From JAJDYQ01 sp965214035 (GTDB lineage Bacteria > Pseudomonadota > Gammaproteobacteria > JAJDYQ01), in NCBI GenBank assembly GCA_965214035.1, contig OZ243932.1:1922001-1986000 (forward strand): a stretch of 64,000 bases of DNA, in the 5' to 3' direction. Of this stretch, positions 18,143 to 27,142 are shown piece by piece. The position numbers were made by a program, and so were the translations under genes. Each line of letters begins with the position of its first letter. Position 1 is the first letter of the stretch. The notes below the pieces were generated by a model that worked only from the letters and a program-made list of their open reading frames with translations, was not told where the DNA came from and ran no database searches.

Positions 18143-19531
18143 CTACGATGATGACGACAAAGGTCGATCATGTTTCTCGAAGTACTCACCTGTGACCTTG
18201 AAGACCATCGGTGCCAGCAGAATCAAGCCAATCAGGTTGGGAATCGCCATGAGGCCATTAAGCGTATCCGACAGATCCCAGACGAAATCAACCTTTTCAT
18301 TGGCAAAAGCCAAGGCGGCGAGCACCCACAGGCCACGATAGATCATCAGGGTCTTCTCGCTGAACAGATACTGCCAGCAACGCTCACCGTAGTACGACCA
18401 GCCCAGGATGGTGGTAAAAGCAAAGACTACCAAAGCAATGGTCACTATGTACTGACCACCGGGAATCGAAGTATCGAAGGCATGCGAGGTGAGCACTGCA
18501 CCGGTCAAACCACCGTCGTCTGCACCTGTAGCCGTCCAGGCTCCCGAAGTCAGGATTACCAGAGCAGTCATGGTGCATACCAGAATGGTGTCGATGAAGG
18601 TACCCAACATGGCGATGATGCCCTGACGTACCGGGTTATTGGTCTGTGCCGCCGCATGTGCGATGGCCGCCGAACCCAGGCCAGCCTCGTTGGAAAACAC
18701 CCCGCGTGCAACACCAAAGCGGATTGCAGCAGCAACTGCCGCACCGGCAAAACCACCGGCGGCCGCAACCGGCTCGAAGGCATACTTGAAGATCAGACCG
18801 ATGGCGGCGGGCACCTCGGCGATATTAACCAGAATGATGAGCAGGGCAGAGACCATATACAAAACAATCATGGCCGGTACCAGCTTGCCGGCAACATCAC
18901 CAATACGACGGATGCCGCCCAGAATGACGAAACCGACCAGAACAGCCACCACAGCTCCGGTCAACCACGACGGAACCGAAAAGCTTTTATCCAGCACTTG
19001 GGCCATTGAGTTGACCTGCACCGCGTTACCGATTCCGAAGGCCGCTACTGCACCAAAGACAGCAAAAAGTACCCCAAGGGTCTTACCCAGCGCCGGTGCG
19101 AACTCACCGACACCGTTGCGGAGGTAATACATCGGGCCACCCACATACTTGCCATTGGCATCAACCTCACGATAGGTCACCGCGCACACCGCCTCGGCAT
19201 ATTTGGTGGCCATGCCGAACAGGGCAATGACCCACATATAAAAAATGGCACCGGGTCCACCCAGAGCAATTGCCGTAGCCACCCCGGCGATATTTCCGGT
19301 ACCGACAGTTGCCGACAGGGCCGTCATCAGGGCATTAAACGGCTTGACCTCTCCTGCCCCCTCGGTCGCCTCCTTGCTGAACAAAAGGCGAAAGCCATAA
19401 CCAACCTTGCGCCATGGCATGAATACCAGACCAAGGGTAAGCAAAACCCCGGTTACCCCGAGCGCACCGAGCATCGGCGGCCCCCAGGCAAAGGCGTTAA
19501 TGGCACTGATAATATCGTTAAGTTTATCCAT
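18143..19531 (-). CDS. AGCS-family sodium:alanine (amino acid) symporter
   Basis: The protein has about 462 residues and roughly eleven membrane segments. Landmarks of the AGCS family are FNALMTALSATVGTGNIAGVA near residue 70, GGPGAIFYMWV, YVGGPMYYL, and FSNEAGLGSAAIAHAAA near residue 270. Members import small neutral amino acids with Na+. The ATG at 19531 is supported by a very strong AAGGAGGA ribosome-binding site seven bases upstream; a longer in-frame start at 19633 has no such site. It lies between a threonine dehydratase gene (upstream, same strand) and the HdrB-like gene (downstream, 159 bases away), so import of an amino acid followed by deamination is possible. Confidence 0.9.
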   Translation of the reverse strand: MDKLNDIISAINAFAWGPPMLGALGVTGVLLTLGLVFMPWRKVGYGFRLLFSKEATEGAGEVKPFNALMTALSATVGTGNIAGVATAIALGGPGAIFYMWVIALFGMATKYAEAVCAVTYREVDANGKYVGGPMYYLRNGVGEFAPALGKTLGVLFAVFGAVAAFGIGNAVQVNSMAQVLDKSFSVPSWLTGAVVAVLVGFVILGGIRRIGDVAGKLVPAMIVLYMVSALLIILVNIAEVPAAIGLIFKYAFEPVAAAGGFAGAAVAAAIRFGVARGVFSNEAGLGSAAIAHAAAQTNNPVRQGIIAMLGTFIDTILVCTMTALVILTSGAWTATGADDGGLTGAVLTSHAFDTSIPGGQYIVTIALVVFAFTTILGWSYYGERCWQYLFSEKTLMIYRGLWVLAALAFANEKVDFVWDLSDTLNGLMAIPNLIGLILLAPMVFKVTGEYFEKHDRPLSSSS

Positions 19532-19719
19532 AATTTTCCTCCTTATAATTGGTGACTTAGTGGCAAAGATCGAGATGGTTTTAATGAACCCTCTACATCT
19601 TCCCCACAGTAGTATATGCCGAATGTCGGGCAATACAAGCGCCCGGCGACAAATTATCCGGATTTTGCAGCGACCCTGTCTGCAACATCAATCCGGCCCC
19701 GAAGTCAGGCACCCGGATT

Positions 19720-20940
19720 TCAGGAAAGGTTCTGGTCTTCCGAGACCTGGTAGCCAGACCTGCGCAGCTCCTGCACGAGCTCCTGAACATGGGAAGCACC
19801 GCGCGTCTCCACTGTGATGCCGAGCTCTGCCTCCTTGACTGGCAAATGACGATGCAGGCGATGATGTGAAATTTCCACAATATTGGCCCCTCTGGAACCG
19901 ACAATATCGGAAACATGCGCCAGCACACCCGGACGATCCTGAATGCCGATACGGAGGCTTGCCAGAAAACCGCGCACAATCATCTGACGCAGAATGACAG
20001 ACGAAGCAAGGCGCATATCAATGTTACCGCCACACAGAACAATACCAACATTTTTGCCCTGATACTTTTCCCTGACCTTGTGAAAGGCCGCAAAACCGGC
20101 TGCGCCGGCTCCCTCCGCCAGCAGACGCGTCCCATTCAACAGCTCGTATATTGCCGACTCAATATCGGCCTCTTCAACCAACATCAAATCATCAACATAA
20201 CGGCGAATATAGTGCAGATTACGTTCGCCCGGTGATTTTACGGCAATGCCCTCCGCCAGCGTACCGCCTCCTATCGGCAGAGAAGTGCCACGTACGCTGT
20301 TATGTGCTGACGCATAGCGAGAAACCTCCACGCCAATCAGTTCAATATCCGGGCGCAGGGCCTTTGACACGATTCCTGTTCCCGATATCAGGCCACCACC
20401 ACCCACCGGGACGAACAGGACATCCAGATCGGGAACATCAGCCAGCATCTCCAACGCGACCGAACCCTGACCGCAAATCACCTCATCATCATCAAAAGGG
20501 TGGACGCAGATCAGCCCCTTTTCCTCTATCAACTCCCCCATACGCCGGGTACAGTCATCCAGAGTTTCACCATATAACTCAACTTCAGCACCGAATGCCC
20601 TGGTGCGCTCCAGCTTTGTGAACGGTGTATGCTCAGGCATCAATACAGTAGTCGGCACACCCAGACGCTGACCATGCCAGGAAAGCCCCTGAGCATGGTT
20701 ACCGGCTGACGCAGTGATAACCCCCTTGCTTTTCTGCGCCTCGGTCAGATTCAGGAGAGCTGCCAGTGCGCCCCGGTCTTTGAAAGAACCAGTACGCTGG
20801 AACATCTCGCACTTCAGGTAAAGAGTACAGCCAAACTGCTCCGACAGGGCACGGGCAGGAAGCGTTGGCGTGCGCGTTATCGAAGGCGCAATCGACTCAT
20901 AAACGGAACGAATACGGTCAAGTGAAATATCTTCGGACAT
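19720..20940 (-). CDS. threonine ammonia-lyase with C-terminal ACT domain (TdcB/IlvA family)
   Basis: The protein has 406 residues. Residues 1-320 form the fold-type II PLP domain, with the PLP lysine at position 54 in TGSFKDRGA, ASAGNHAQG near 88 and the phosphate-binding loop VPVGGGGLISG near 178. Residues ~330-400 are a single ACT domain (LRIGIQDRPGVLAHVSDIVG). The reaction converts L-threonine (also serine) to 2-oxobutyrate and ammonia. One ACT domain fits the group intermediate between catabolic TdcB and two-ACT biosynthetic IlvA, so regulation by amino acids is likely. The gap to the symporter gene downstream is 188 bases. Confidence 0.9.
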   Translation of the reverse strand: MSEDISLDRIRSVYESIAPSITRTPTLPARALSEQFGCTLYLKCEMFQRTGSFKDRGALAALLNLTEAQKSKGVITASAGNHAQGLSWHGQRLGVPTTVLMPEHTPFTKLERTRAFGAEVELYGETLDDCTRRMGELIEEKGLICVHPFDDDEVICGQGSVALEMLADVPDLDVLFVPVGGGGLISGTGIVSKALRPDIELIGVEVSRYASAHNSVRGTSLPIGGGTLAEGIAVKSPGERNLHYIRRYVDDLMLVEEADIESAIYELLNGTRLLAEGAGAAGFAAFHKVREKYQGKNVGIVLCGGNIDMRLASSVILRQMIVRGFLASLRIGIQDRPGVLAHVSDIVGSRGANIVEISHHRLHRHLPVKEAELGITVETRGASHVQELVQELRRSGYQVSEDQNLS

Positions 20941-21261
20941 GTGAATGCTCTCCCCTTATGGATGATAAAACATCGAGGGCAAACTGCCTCGCCCCCAAGC
21001 CTTGCGCAAGTATAGGTGAACAAAGACACCCCGCAACCGATTAATCAAACCTGTAACGACCCGACCACACCGAAACAATCTTTTCTTGCACCCAAACGGA
21101 AAAGGTTGTTTCATATATAGGTCTGTCTGCTCCCTTACGGAGAGGTATTATCCAAGCCTGAATGTGCGGAACCATTGTCCTGCGGATACAAGCCGCAAAG
21201 CGCGAGGCGCGAATACCCCAGCAGCCTGACAGGGACATGATCACCCGACAACGATAACACC
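20941..21261. other. intergenic stretch of 321 bases
   Basis: This separates the divergent threonine dehydratase and tRNA-Ser genes and should carry both promoters. I see no convincing gene, repeat or RNA element; a 67-codon open frame on the minus strand at 21041-21244 lacks any supporting feature. Confidence 0.5.
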
Positions 21262-21353
<92 letters not shown>

Positions 21354-21356
21354 AGC

Positions 21357-21762
21357 CGTTCATAATTTTTGGACCTAAATGGCGTTATTTTGGCACTGAT
21401 CAGCAGGTCGAAATAGTCATTTATCGTTAATAATCAATACGTTATAAAAATCACCCGCCGCCAGTTAGAATCCATTTTTACAACGAGGTAAAAAAGCCAA
21501 TCGCCTCGTTGTATCACCGACCGCCCGGTGGCATGATAGAAAGCATCCCCTGTTCTCTATCAACCTGACTATTCCGTGATTCATCCGATTCACCGGATAT
21601 TCTCCTCAAGATTTATTTCAGTAAAATCAACACGTTATGTGGATATTGTGGTCAATAGTGAGATGATGTATCACATAAAATGAAAAAAATGCCATTTTAA
21701 TTCATGCGATTTCATTATGAAAATCAATGACTTATGCAAAAAAAGTCCAAAAATTATGAACG
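21357..21762. repeat. tRNA-Ser-associated element, copy 1 (406 bp)
   Basis: The terminal inverted repeats are perfect over 18 bases (21357-21374 and 21745-21762). Inside is a 10-bp stem (TACAACGAGG at 21479-21488, CCTCGTTGTA at 21504-21513). The first ~100 bases differ from copies 2 and 3 at many positions while the rest is almost identical, which suggests later exchange between copies or an independent insertion. Confidence 0.8.
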
Positions 21763-21781
21763 CCTAGCTCTCCGCCATAGC

Positions 21782-22188
21782 CGTTCAATATTTTTGGACC
21801 TAAATGGCGTTATTTTGGTCTTATCCGGCGAGCCGAAATCGTCATTTATCGTTCATAATCAATTGGGTTATAAAAATCACCCCATTTGAGTTAGAATCCA
21901 TTTTTACAACGAGGTGAAAAAGCCAATCGCCTCGTTGTATCACCGACCGCCCGGTGGCATGATAGAAAGCATCCCCTGTTCTCTATCAACCTGACCATTC
22001 CGTGATTCATCCGATTCACCGGATATTCTCCTCAAGATTTATTTCAGTAAAATCAACACGTTATGTGGATATTGTGGTCAATAGTGAGATGATGTATCAC
22101 ATAAAATGAAAAAAATGCCATTTTAATTCATGCGATTTCATTATGAAAATCAATGATTTATGCAAAAAAAGTCCAAAAATTACAAACG
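21782..22188. repeat. tRNA-Ser-associated element, copy 2 (407 bp)
   Basis: The left end reads CGTTCAATATTTTTGGAC, differing by a swapped base pair from copy 1. The right end reads GTCCAAAAATTACAAACG, with two changes that break perfect pairing with the left end. The internal 10-bp stem is kept. It matches copy 3 closely over its whole length. Confidence 0.8.
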
Positions 22189-22207
22189 CCTAGCTCTCCG
22201 CCATAGC

Positions 22208-22614
22208 CGTTCATAATTTTTGGACCAAAATGGCGTTATTTTGGTCTTATCCGGCGAGCCGAAATCGTCATTTATCGTTCATAATCAATTGGGTTATAAA
22301 AATCACCCCATTTGAGTTAGAATCCATTTTTACAACGAGGTGAAAAAGCCAATCGCCTCGTTGTATCACCGACCGCCCGGTGGCATGATAGAAAGCATCC
22401 CCTGTTCTCTATCAACCTGACTATTCCGTGATTCATCCGATTCACCGGATATTCTCCTCAAGATTTATTTCAGTAAAATCAACACGTTACGTGGATATTG
22501 TGGTCAATAGTGAGATGAAGTATCACATAAAATGAAAAAAATGCCATTTTAATTCATGCGATTTCATGATGAAAATCAATGACTTAGGCTAAAAAAGTCC
22601 AAAAATTACAAACG
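22208..22614. repeat. tRNA-Ser-associated element, copy 3 (407 bp)
   Basis: The left end is the perfect form; the right end is the ACAAACG variant as in copy 2. Its right flank changes from the usual spacer to CCTAGTCTCTCC and runs straight into coding sequence of the next gene, so this is the junction between the array and the rest of the island. Confidence 0.8.
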
Positions 22615-22620
22615 CCTAGT

Positions 22621-23664
22621 CTCTCCACCCTGGTCGATCGCCTTAGTGAAGCGGACCAGGCCAGGCTCAGGATTGATGCGGAACGGGTATGCCACATGGC
22701 GGATGAGGTTGATCAGGCCGCACTGTTGAGCGTGGTGAAAGACCAGGCAACATACACCAGCCTGCAAAACGGCATTGAGCGCAGTCATTGGGCCTATGTC
22801 AACGAGCCGCAATCGTTTCGGCACGCCGAGGATATCCGCTATGCCGACCAGTACCGCCATGGACAGAACTGGAGTGGGTATAAGGTAGATGAAGGAATTG
22901 CATTGGCCACCGATCCGTTATCCCTGACCACTTTCAAGGACAAGATCAAATCGCTGTTTGGCCTGGGTGACAAGGTAAAGCTGGAGTTGTTTGAGCGCAC
23001 CCTGCCTGATGACGAGGGCAATGACATCGATGTGGTCCAGCTGATGGTCTATCAGGAAGGTTTGCCAGATTCCTATCTGGAGTTTGAGGGCGAAGACATC
23101 GTCTCGCGTATTCGGCGCCCGGTTTCTGAACACGCAATCACTTATGCACCGGAGACTGGTGTCATCGAGGTGGTGGCCGCACAACGGGAACGTAGGGATA
23201 CCATCGCCAAGGCCTTCACGGAGGATCTGCTCAAGCAGCAGGTAGAAGCCGATAGTATTCCCCTTCGCCAGTACGACTTGACACCATTGCTGCAGGACCA
23301 ACCGATGGACTGGGATGTGGAGGACGGCATCGAGTCCGTACAGATCGTCATGATGAAACTTAAGGATCTGGCCGGAGATGGACGTGTGCAGTTGGAGGTG
23401 CCGGCAAAGCGACCGATCGGATTCCACGAATATGTCCAGGAATATTTCGGTGAACACAATCCACTTACTTCTGGCAATTTCACACCCACCCGGGCGCAAA
23501 TTTCCATTCGCTTCCATCCGGAACATGGTTCCAACCGCCACAAGGTATTGCCGGTGAAGGTCACTATGCCTAATGGTTGTGATCTGCGCAGCCGCACAGA
23601 GCGCGAGCGATTGATCGGTGAGAAGTATCTCAAGCGTTGGGCGTTGCTCGGGGAGATGGCTTGA
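22621..23664 (+). pseudogene. 5'-truncated gene of unknown function
   Basis: An uninterrupted frame with coding character runs from the array border at 22621; a stop lies just upstream at 22585 inside element copy 3. The first ATG is at 22696, giving 322 residues (MADEVDQAALLSVVKD...), but the 25 codons before it also look coding. The natural start was therefore probably removed when the array or island border formed. The protein is soluble and rich in charged residues, without a motif I recognise. Its TGA overlaps the ATG of the next gene (TGATG), so the pair is translationally coupled. A shortened protein from 22696 may still be made. It lies beside an AbiE module, so a defence role is conceivable, but I cannot name one. 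Confidence 0.6.
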
Positions 23665-24623
23665 TGCGGGAAGGGCGGAAACTGAGCAGGGATGCTTTCG
23701 CGTTATTGCTGCAGATCATCGAACATCCGAGTATGACCATCGGTACTGAACCGTTGCTTTCGAATTTTCCCCGGCTGGCACCCGAACTGATCAATGCTGG
23801 GTGGCTGGTTCCCGCGGGGAACGACACCGCTCCTGTTTTGCCCGGTGACGATGATCACCCATTTCACGAATTGCTCTGGGACTCCGAGCGGAAGCAGTAT
23901 AAATATTTCACGGCAACTTCGGGTTGGGCATATGTGGCTGCGGATACGGTGAAGCGCTATGTGTTGGATGACGACAGGCTTTTTGGCTTCCTTCAGCACA
24001 AGTTGGATATTCCGAAAACCCAGAGGCTGACCTGTTTGCTCGACAACGTCTTATGGCATCTGGGATCAACTCGCTTTGGCGGCTATCGGGCGCACCTCTA
24101 TTTCGCTCGTCGTCTTAGGGATCTTGAGAACCGGGCAGCAATAGTGCGGGCCATGAGGCGTGAGGTTGGCAAAACACCGGCCATCATTATGTACGCGAGC
24201 AAGCCGGAGCCGGTGGGGCTTGAACTACCCGTTGACCAGGCAATTGTTTCCCTTCATCAAGTCATGGCCCGAGACCAGGCTGACTTTAATATCGATGAAG
24301 ATGTGTTGTATGCGCTGCTCAAAGGAGTTCCCAGTACCGAAGAGTCAACCGGCGGTATCGGCCTGCGTTTTTCCATCGATTACCGCATAGTCCACTGGAA
24401 TGGCGAATCCTACAAGCTGACAAAGAAGCAGTCGGCCGTTGTGGAGTGTCTGCACAACGAGGGCGGTCGGGCGCATAAGGATCTGCTCCGAGCTGAAGCC
24501 CGAACTAATGAAGAGATTCATCGCATCATGCGTAACAAAAAGAACGGTCAGTGGATTCCACATCCCCTATGGAGCACTCTGATCAAGAGCGAAGGAAACG
24601 GCTACTACTATCTGGATGCCTGA
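23664..24623 (+). CDS. unknown protein with C-terminal winged-helix-like region
   Basis: The protein has about 319 residues. The ATG at 23664 shares its A with the stop of the preceding gene, which fixes the start; an in-frame start at 23637 would lie inside that gene. I do not recognise the family. The C-terminal ~80 residues (YRIVHWNGESYKLTKKQSAV ... NGQWIPHPLWSTLIKS) look like a helix-turn-helix of the winged type with a wing hairpin. The N-terminal part is mixed alpha/beta with many aromatic residues. It is co-expressed with the truncated unknown gene and converges on abiEii with a four-base gap. Possible roles are DNA-binding regulator or effector of the pair; neither is shown. Confidence 0.62.
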   Translation: MREGRKLSRDAFALLLQIIEHPSMTIGTEPLLSNFPRLAPELINAGWLVPAGNDTAPVLPGDDDHPFHELLWDSERKQYKYFTATSGWAYVAADTVKRYVLDDDRLFGFLQHKLDIPKTQRLTCLLDNVLWHLGSTRFGGYRAHLYFARRLRDLENRAAIVRAMRREVGKTPAIIMYASKPEPVGLELPVDQAIVSLHQVMARDQADFNIDEDVLYALLKGVPSTEESTGGIGLRFSIDYRIVHWNGESYKLTKKQSAVVECLHNEGGRAHKDLLRAEARTNEEIHRIMRNKKNGQWIPHPLWSTLIKSEGNGYYYLDA

Positions 24624-24627
24624 CGGC

Positions 24628-25668
24628 CTACCAGGTGTTTGCCTCACGTTCGATTTTACGAATGCCAGCGATGATGTCGTCGAATGATGGCGATCCGCCA
24701 TACATCATTCCGGCGCCCAGCATCTTTTCGTAATCCGTGCGTAGTTCAGCGATGGCATCTTCACCTGGAATCAGGCGGAGTTCATTGGCTAAACAGGCTT
24801 CGTAATTGGCATAAGAAGCATTGAAGAAAACCTGCTTGTGCCGCACCACGTCTTCGAACAAAGCACGGTTATTGATGGCTGCCTTACCGGAGTCGTGTGT
24901 AGCCAGCATTTGCAAGTCATACCAGTGCCGGGAAAGACGGTGGGCATCCGACTTGAACTCCTCGCGATTGCACTCGACGTGGATGAGCGTTGCCTTCTCC
25001 CAGAAGGTTCGTTCCGGTGAAAGGACAACCACTTCACCTGAGGGAAGATCGAGATCGGTAACTAATGCTGAAATGTCGGGTGTGACGGTATGCCGCTCAT
25101 TCGGATCGATAACATTGCGACCACCCAGCTCAATCAGGATGCTGCTTTTTAGGTAGTCATCACCGCCCTCGACGGCTGATGGGTACTGAACCCGGATCTT
25201 CTCACCGTCATCAGATACTTCGATTCCGTACTCCTCCGGCCTGGGCAGTGCCTTCAGCTGGTCCTCAATATAAGGGACAACGACGTCGCTTGCATATTGA
25301 AGGACATAGCCCTTCAGGCGTTTGCTGAATTTCTTGACGGCATTGTTACTCGCATTTGCTGCAAACGGATCGAAGTCATCATCAAAGGCCCGGTAGTCGA
25401 GGGTGACATCCACGTCCTCAGAGAAGCGGTTGATGGCACCATAGATCTTCGAGAGGGAGGTGCCGCCTTTGAATGCCATTGGGTGGGCATCCGGCATGGA
25501 AAAAAGGGTCTGCAATGTCCAGCAGGCCCATACATCTTTTTCCAACACGGTCGCCTGCTGTCCAAGCCGCGTTGCGGCGGTCTGAAGAATCTCCCTGCGG
25601 TCGCCGACCGGCAAATGCAGGAACTGCTCAGGCATGGGCGGCTTCCTTGCCGTATCTTTCCAATGCAC
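24628..25668 (-). CDS. abiEii: AbiEii/AbiGii-family nucleotidyltransferase toxin
   Basis: The protein has 346 residues. The DNA-polymerase-beta-like nucleotidyltransferase motifs are present: FKGGTSLSK at residues 67-74 and SEDVDV with Asp85 and Asp87, preceded by KDVWACWTLQTLF. AbiEii proteins of type IV toxin-antitoxin systems transfer nucleotides and arrest growth, in some cases by adding nucleotides to tRNA 3' ends, which can abort phage infection. Its start lies 41 bases inside the antitoxin gene abiEi, the usual order and overlap. Length and motifs are complete, so it looks active. Confidence 0.88.
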   Translation of the reverse strand: MHWKDTARKPPMPEQFLHLPVGDRREILQTAATRLGQQATVLEKDVWACWTLQTLFSMPDAHPMAFKGGTSLSKIYGAINRFSEDVDVTLDYRAFDDDFDPFAANASNNAVKKFSKRLKGYVLQYASDVVVPYIEDQLKALPRPEEYGIEVSDDGEKIRVQYPSAVEGGDDYLKSSILIELGGRNVIDPNERHTVTPDISALVTDLDLPSGEVVVLSPERTFWEKATLIHVECNREEFKSDAHRLSRHWYDLQMLATHDSGKAAINNRALFEDVVRHKQVFFNASYANYEACLANELRLIPGEDAIAELRTDYEKMLGAGMMYGGSPSFDDIIAGIRKIEREANTW

Positions 25669-26230
25669 CCGCCATCCAGCCAGGCATGTCGGTGTGTTTC
25701 AGAGTTTCAAATTCTTCTGCAGTCAGTCCTTCACGAATGGCGCCGACCACGTTGGCGTTGACGTTGTTTTTTCCCAAGTACCACAGAGCCGACAGTGCCA
25801 GGCCTGGGCGCTTCCCGGCCAGGTGAAGTTTCCGGTGACTGGCATGTCTTAGTTTGACGGTCAGGTTGCCGACCTTGAGTTCCCGGCTTGGCCCACTAGT
25901 GTAGAAGACCGGCATGGTAGGCACCTGAGTCGACAGCTTCAAACGGCGAGCCGCTTCCGCGCCATGAACCTGGATCGTCTCACCGTGATCCCTGGCCATG
26001 ACCTCCACGACCTTCGCCACGTCAGGCATGACGCTACCGATAAACCGGCTTTTCTTGGGACGCACGAACACCCCCCGGGCAATCCGCTGGATCACGCCTT
26101 CCTCAACCAGGCGGGACAACGTCTTATCCACAGAGGCACGCGAGCCCAGCTTGAGGAACCGTGTGTTGGTAAACGGCTCTCCGCGGCGGACTCGCAGCAC
26201 GCGATTACGGATTGTTTCAGCTGTAGACAT
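25628..26230 (-). CDS. abiEi: AbiEi-family antitoxin/transcriptional regulator (DUF6088 type)
   Basis: The protein has about 200 residues. The N-terminal half is a winged helix (TLSRLVEEGVIQRIARGVF) as in AbiEi antitoxins and DUF6088 proteins; the C-terminal half (EAARRLKLSTQVPTMPVFY, then VKLRHASHRKLHLAGK) is the antitoxin domain. AbiEi represses its own operon by binding inverted repeats and blocks AbiEii. The ATG at 26230 has a GAGGG ribosome-binding site; a longer frame reaches 26278 but would run across the operator-like repeat at 26248-26278. It overlaps abiEii by 41 bases. Confidence 0.86.
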   Translation of the reverse strand: MSTAETIRNRVLRVRRGEPFTNTRFLKLGSRASVDKTLSRLVEEGVIQRIARGVFVRPKKSRFIGSVMPDVAKVVEVMARDHGETIQVHGAEAARRLKLSTQVPTMPVFYTSGPSRELKVGNLTVKLRHASHRKLHLAGKRPGLALSALWYLGKNNVNANVVGAIREGLTAEEFETLKHTDMPGWMAGALERYGKEAAHA

Positions 26231-26247
26231 GGCATTGCCCTCTATAT

Positions 26248-26278
26248 ATGTCAGAAAAACTAGCAAAGTTTCTGACAT
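26248..26278 (-). promoter_or_regulatory. inverted-repeat operator ahead of abiEi
   Basis: ATGTCAGAAA (26248-26257) and TTTCTGACAT (26269-26278) are perfect 10-bp arms with an 11-base spacer, so the half-sites are two helical turns apart. They sit 18 bases upstream of the abiEi start. AbiEi-type antitoxins repress their own promoters through such repeats, so this is the likely autoregulatory site. Confidence 0.75.
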
Positions 26279-26452
26279 TTTGCAAGCCAGATAAGTTCTG
26301 GAAGAAAGTACCCATTATCACCTTTATTGATGTGTAACTAACTGAAAATAAGTTAAATACCACCGGTTTTCCCACCTTCTGACCCTCCAATTTTCCCACG
26401 GTCCACCCGCCATCATTGCCCCGTGTTCATTGCAACCACGAGGTACATCGAC

Positions 26453-26674
26453 ATGACCGTGAAACACCTTAATCAGGCCGAACTGGCCGACCGCTGGGAT
26501 CTCTCCCAACGGACACTGGAGCGCTGGCGCGCCATCGGCTGGGGACCCTGCTTCCTCAAGATCGGCGACCGGGTCGTCTACCGCCTCGAAGATGTCGAGG
26601 CCTGTGAGCGCCAGCACATGCGCGCCTCCACCTCCGAACCAGTACAACAGCCGCAGGCGGGAGGAGTGGTATGA
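26453..26674 (+). CDS. small helix-turn-helix protein (AlpA/excisionase-like)
   Basis: The protein has 73 residues. The MerR-like HTH_17 fold is seen in LNQAELADRWDLSQRTLERW, followed by GPCFLKIGDRVVYRLEDVEA, the usual wing and recognition-helix arrangement of AlpA and Xis-type proteins. In integrative elements and prophages such a gene heads the early operon. Here it overlaps the next gene by four bases (ATGA). The start at 26453 is preferred over one at 26423 because the fold begins at MTVKHLNQ. Confidence 0.78.
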   Translation: MTVKHLNQAELADRWDLSQRTLERWRAIGWGPCFLKIGDRVVYRLEDVEACERQHMRASTSEPVQQPQAGGVV

Positions 26675-27138
26675 CCATCACCCTTGAACAAGCCCGGCTC
26701 CTGTCTGTTGCCGAGATCACTGGACTGTCAGCACAGGATCTGATGCAGCTGCAATCAGCGGTTGCCGATTCCTTGCGTCAGGCGAGAGATCTCAAGGAGT
26801 GGATCGACGGGGCCATCGCTCTTAAGTACGACGCCCAGGCCAAGGCACTGCGCGCCCAACTCGGCAAGGACACCGGGACCATCCGCTTCGATGACCACGG
26901 CGTCCGTGTCACGGCTGATCTCCCCAAGAAGCCGGTCTGGGATCAGAAGAAATTGTCCGAGATCGCCGAGCGCATCACCGCCAATGGCGACGACCCCACC
27001 GAGTACCTGGACATCGCCTACAAGGTTGCCGAGCGCAAGTACACGGCCTGGCCTGAGAACTTGCGTGAGGTGTTCGCGCCCGCACGCACGCTCAAGACCG
27101 GCAAGCCCACCTTTCAACTCATTCTGAACGAGGAGTAA
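26671..27138 (+). CDS. conserved accessory-element protein of unknown function (Gp157-like)
   Basis: The protein has 155 residues. It is predicted helical in the N-terminal half (LQSAVADSLRQARDLKEWID), then TGTIRFDDHGVRVTADLPKK and a helical end with KYTAWPENLREVFAPARTLK. The plan resembles the phage Gp157-like/host-nuclease-inhibitor type proteins of early replication-recombination operons in integrative elements. I infer membership from layout only. It is coupled to the HTH gene upstream and followed by a 93-residue gene after four bases. Confidence 0.6.
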   Translation: MTITLEQARLLSVAEITGLSAQDLMQLQSAVADSLRQARDLKEWIDGAIALKYDAQAKALRAQLGKDTGTIRFDDHGVRVTADLPKKPVWDQKKLSEIAERITANGDDPTEYLDIAYKVAERKYTAWPENLREVFAPARTLKTGKPTFQLILNEE

Positions 27139-27142
27139 CGCC

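Noticed and set aside
21041..21244. 67-codon minus-strand frame ahead of tRNA-Ser
   Set aside because: No ribosome-binding site, no recognisable motif, and it fills the presumed promoter region of two genes.
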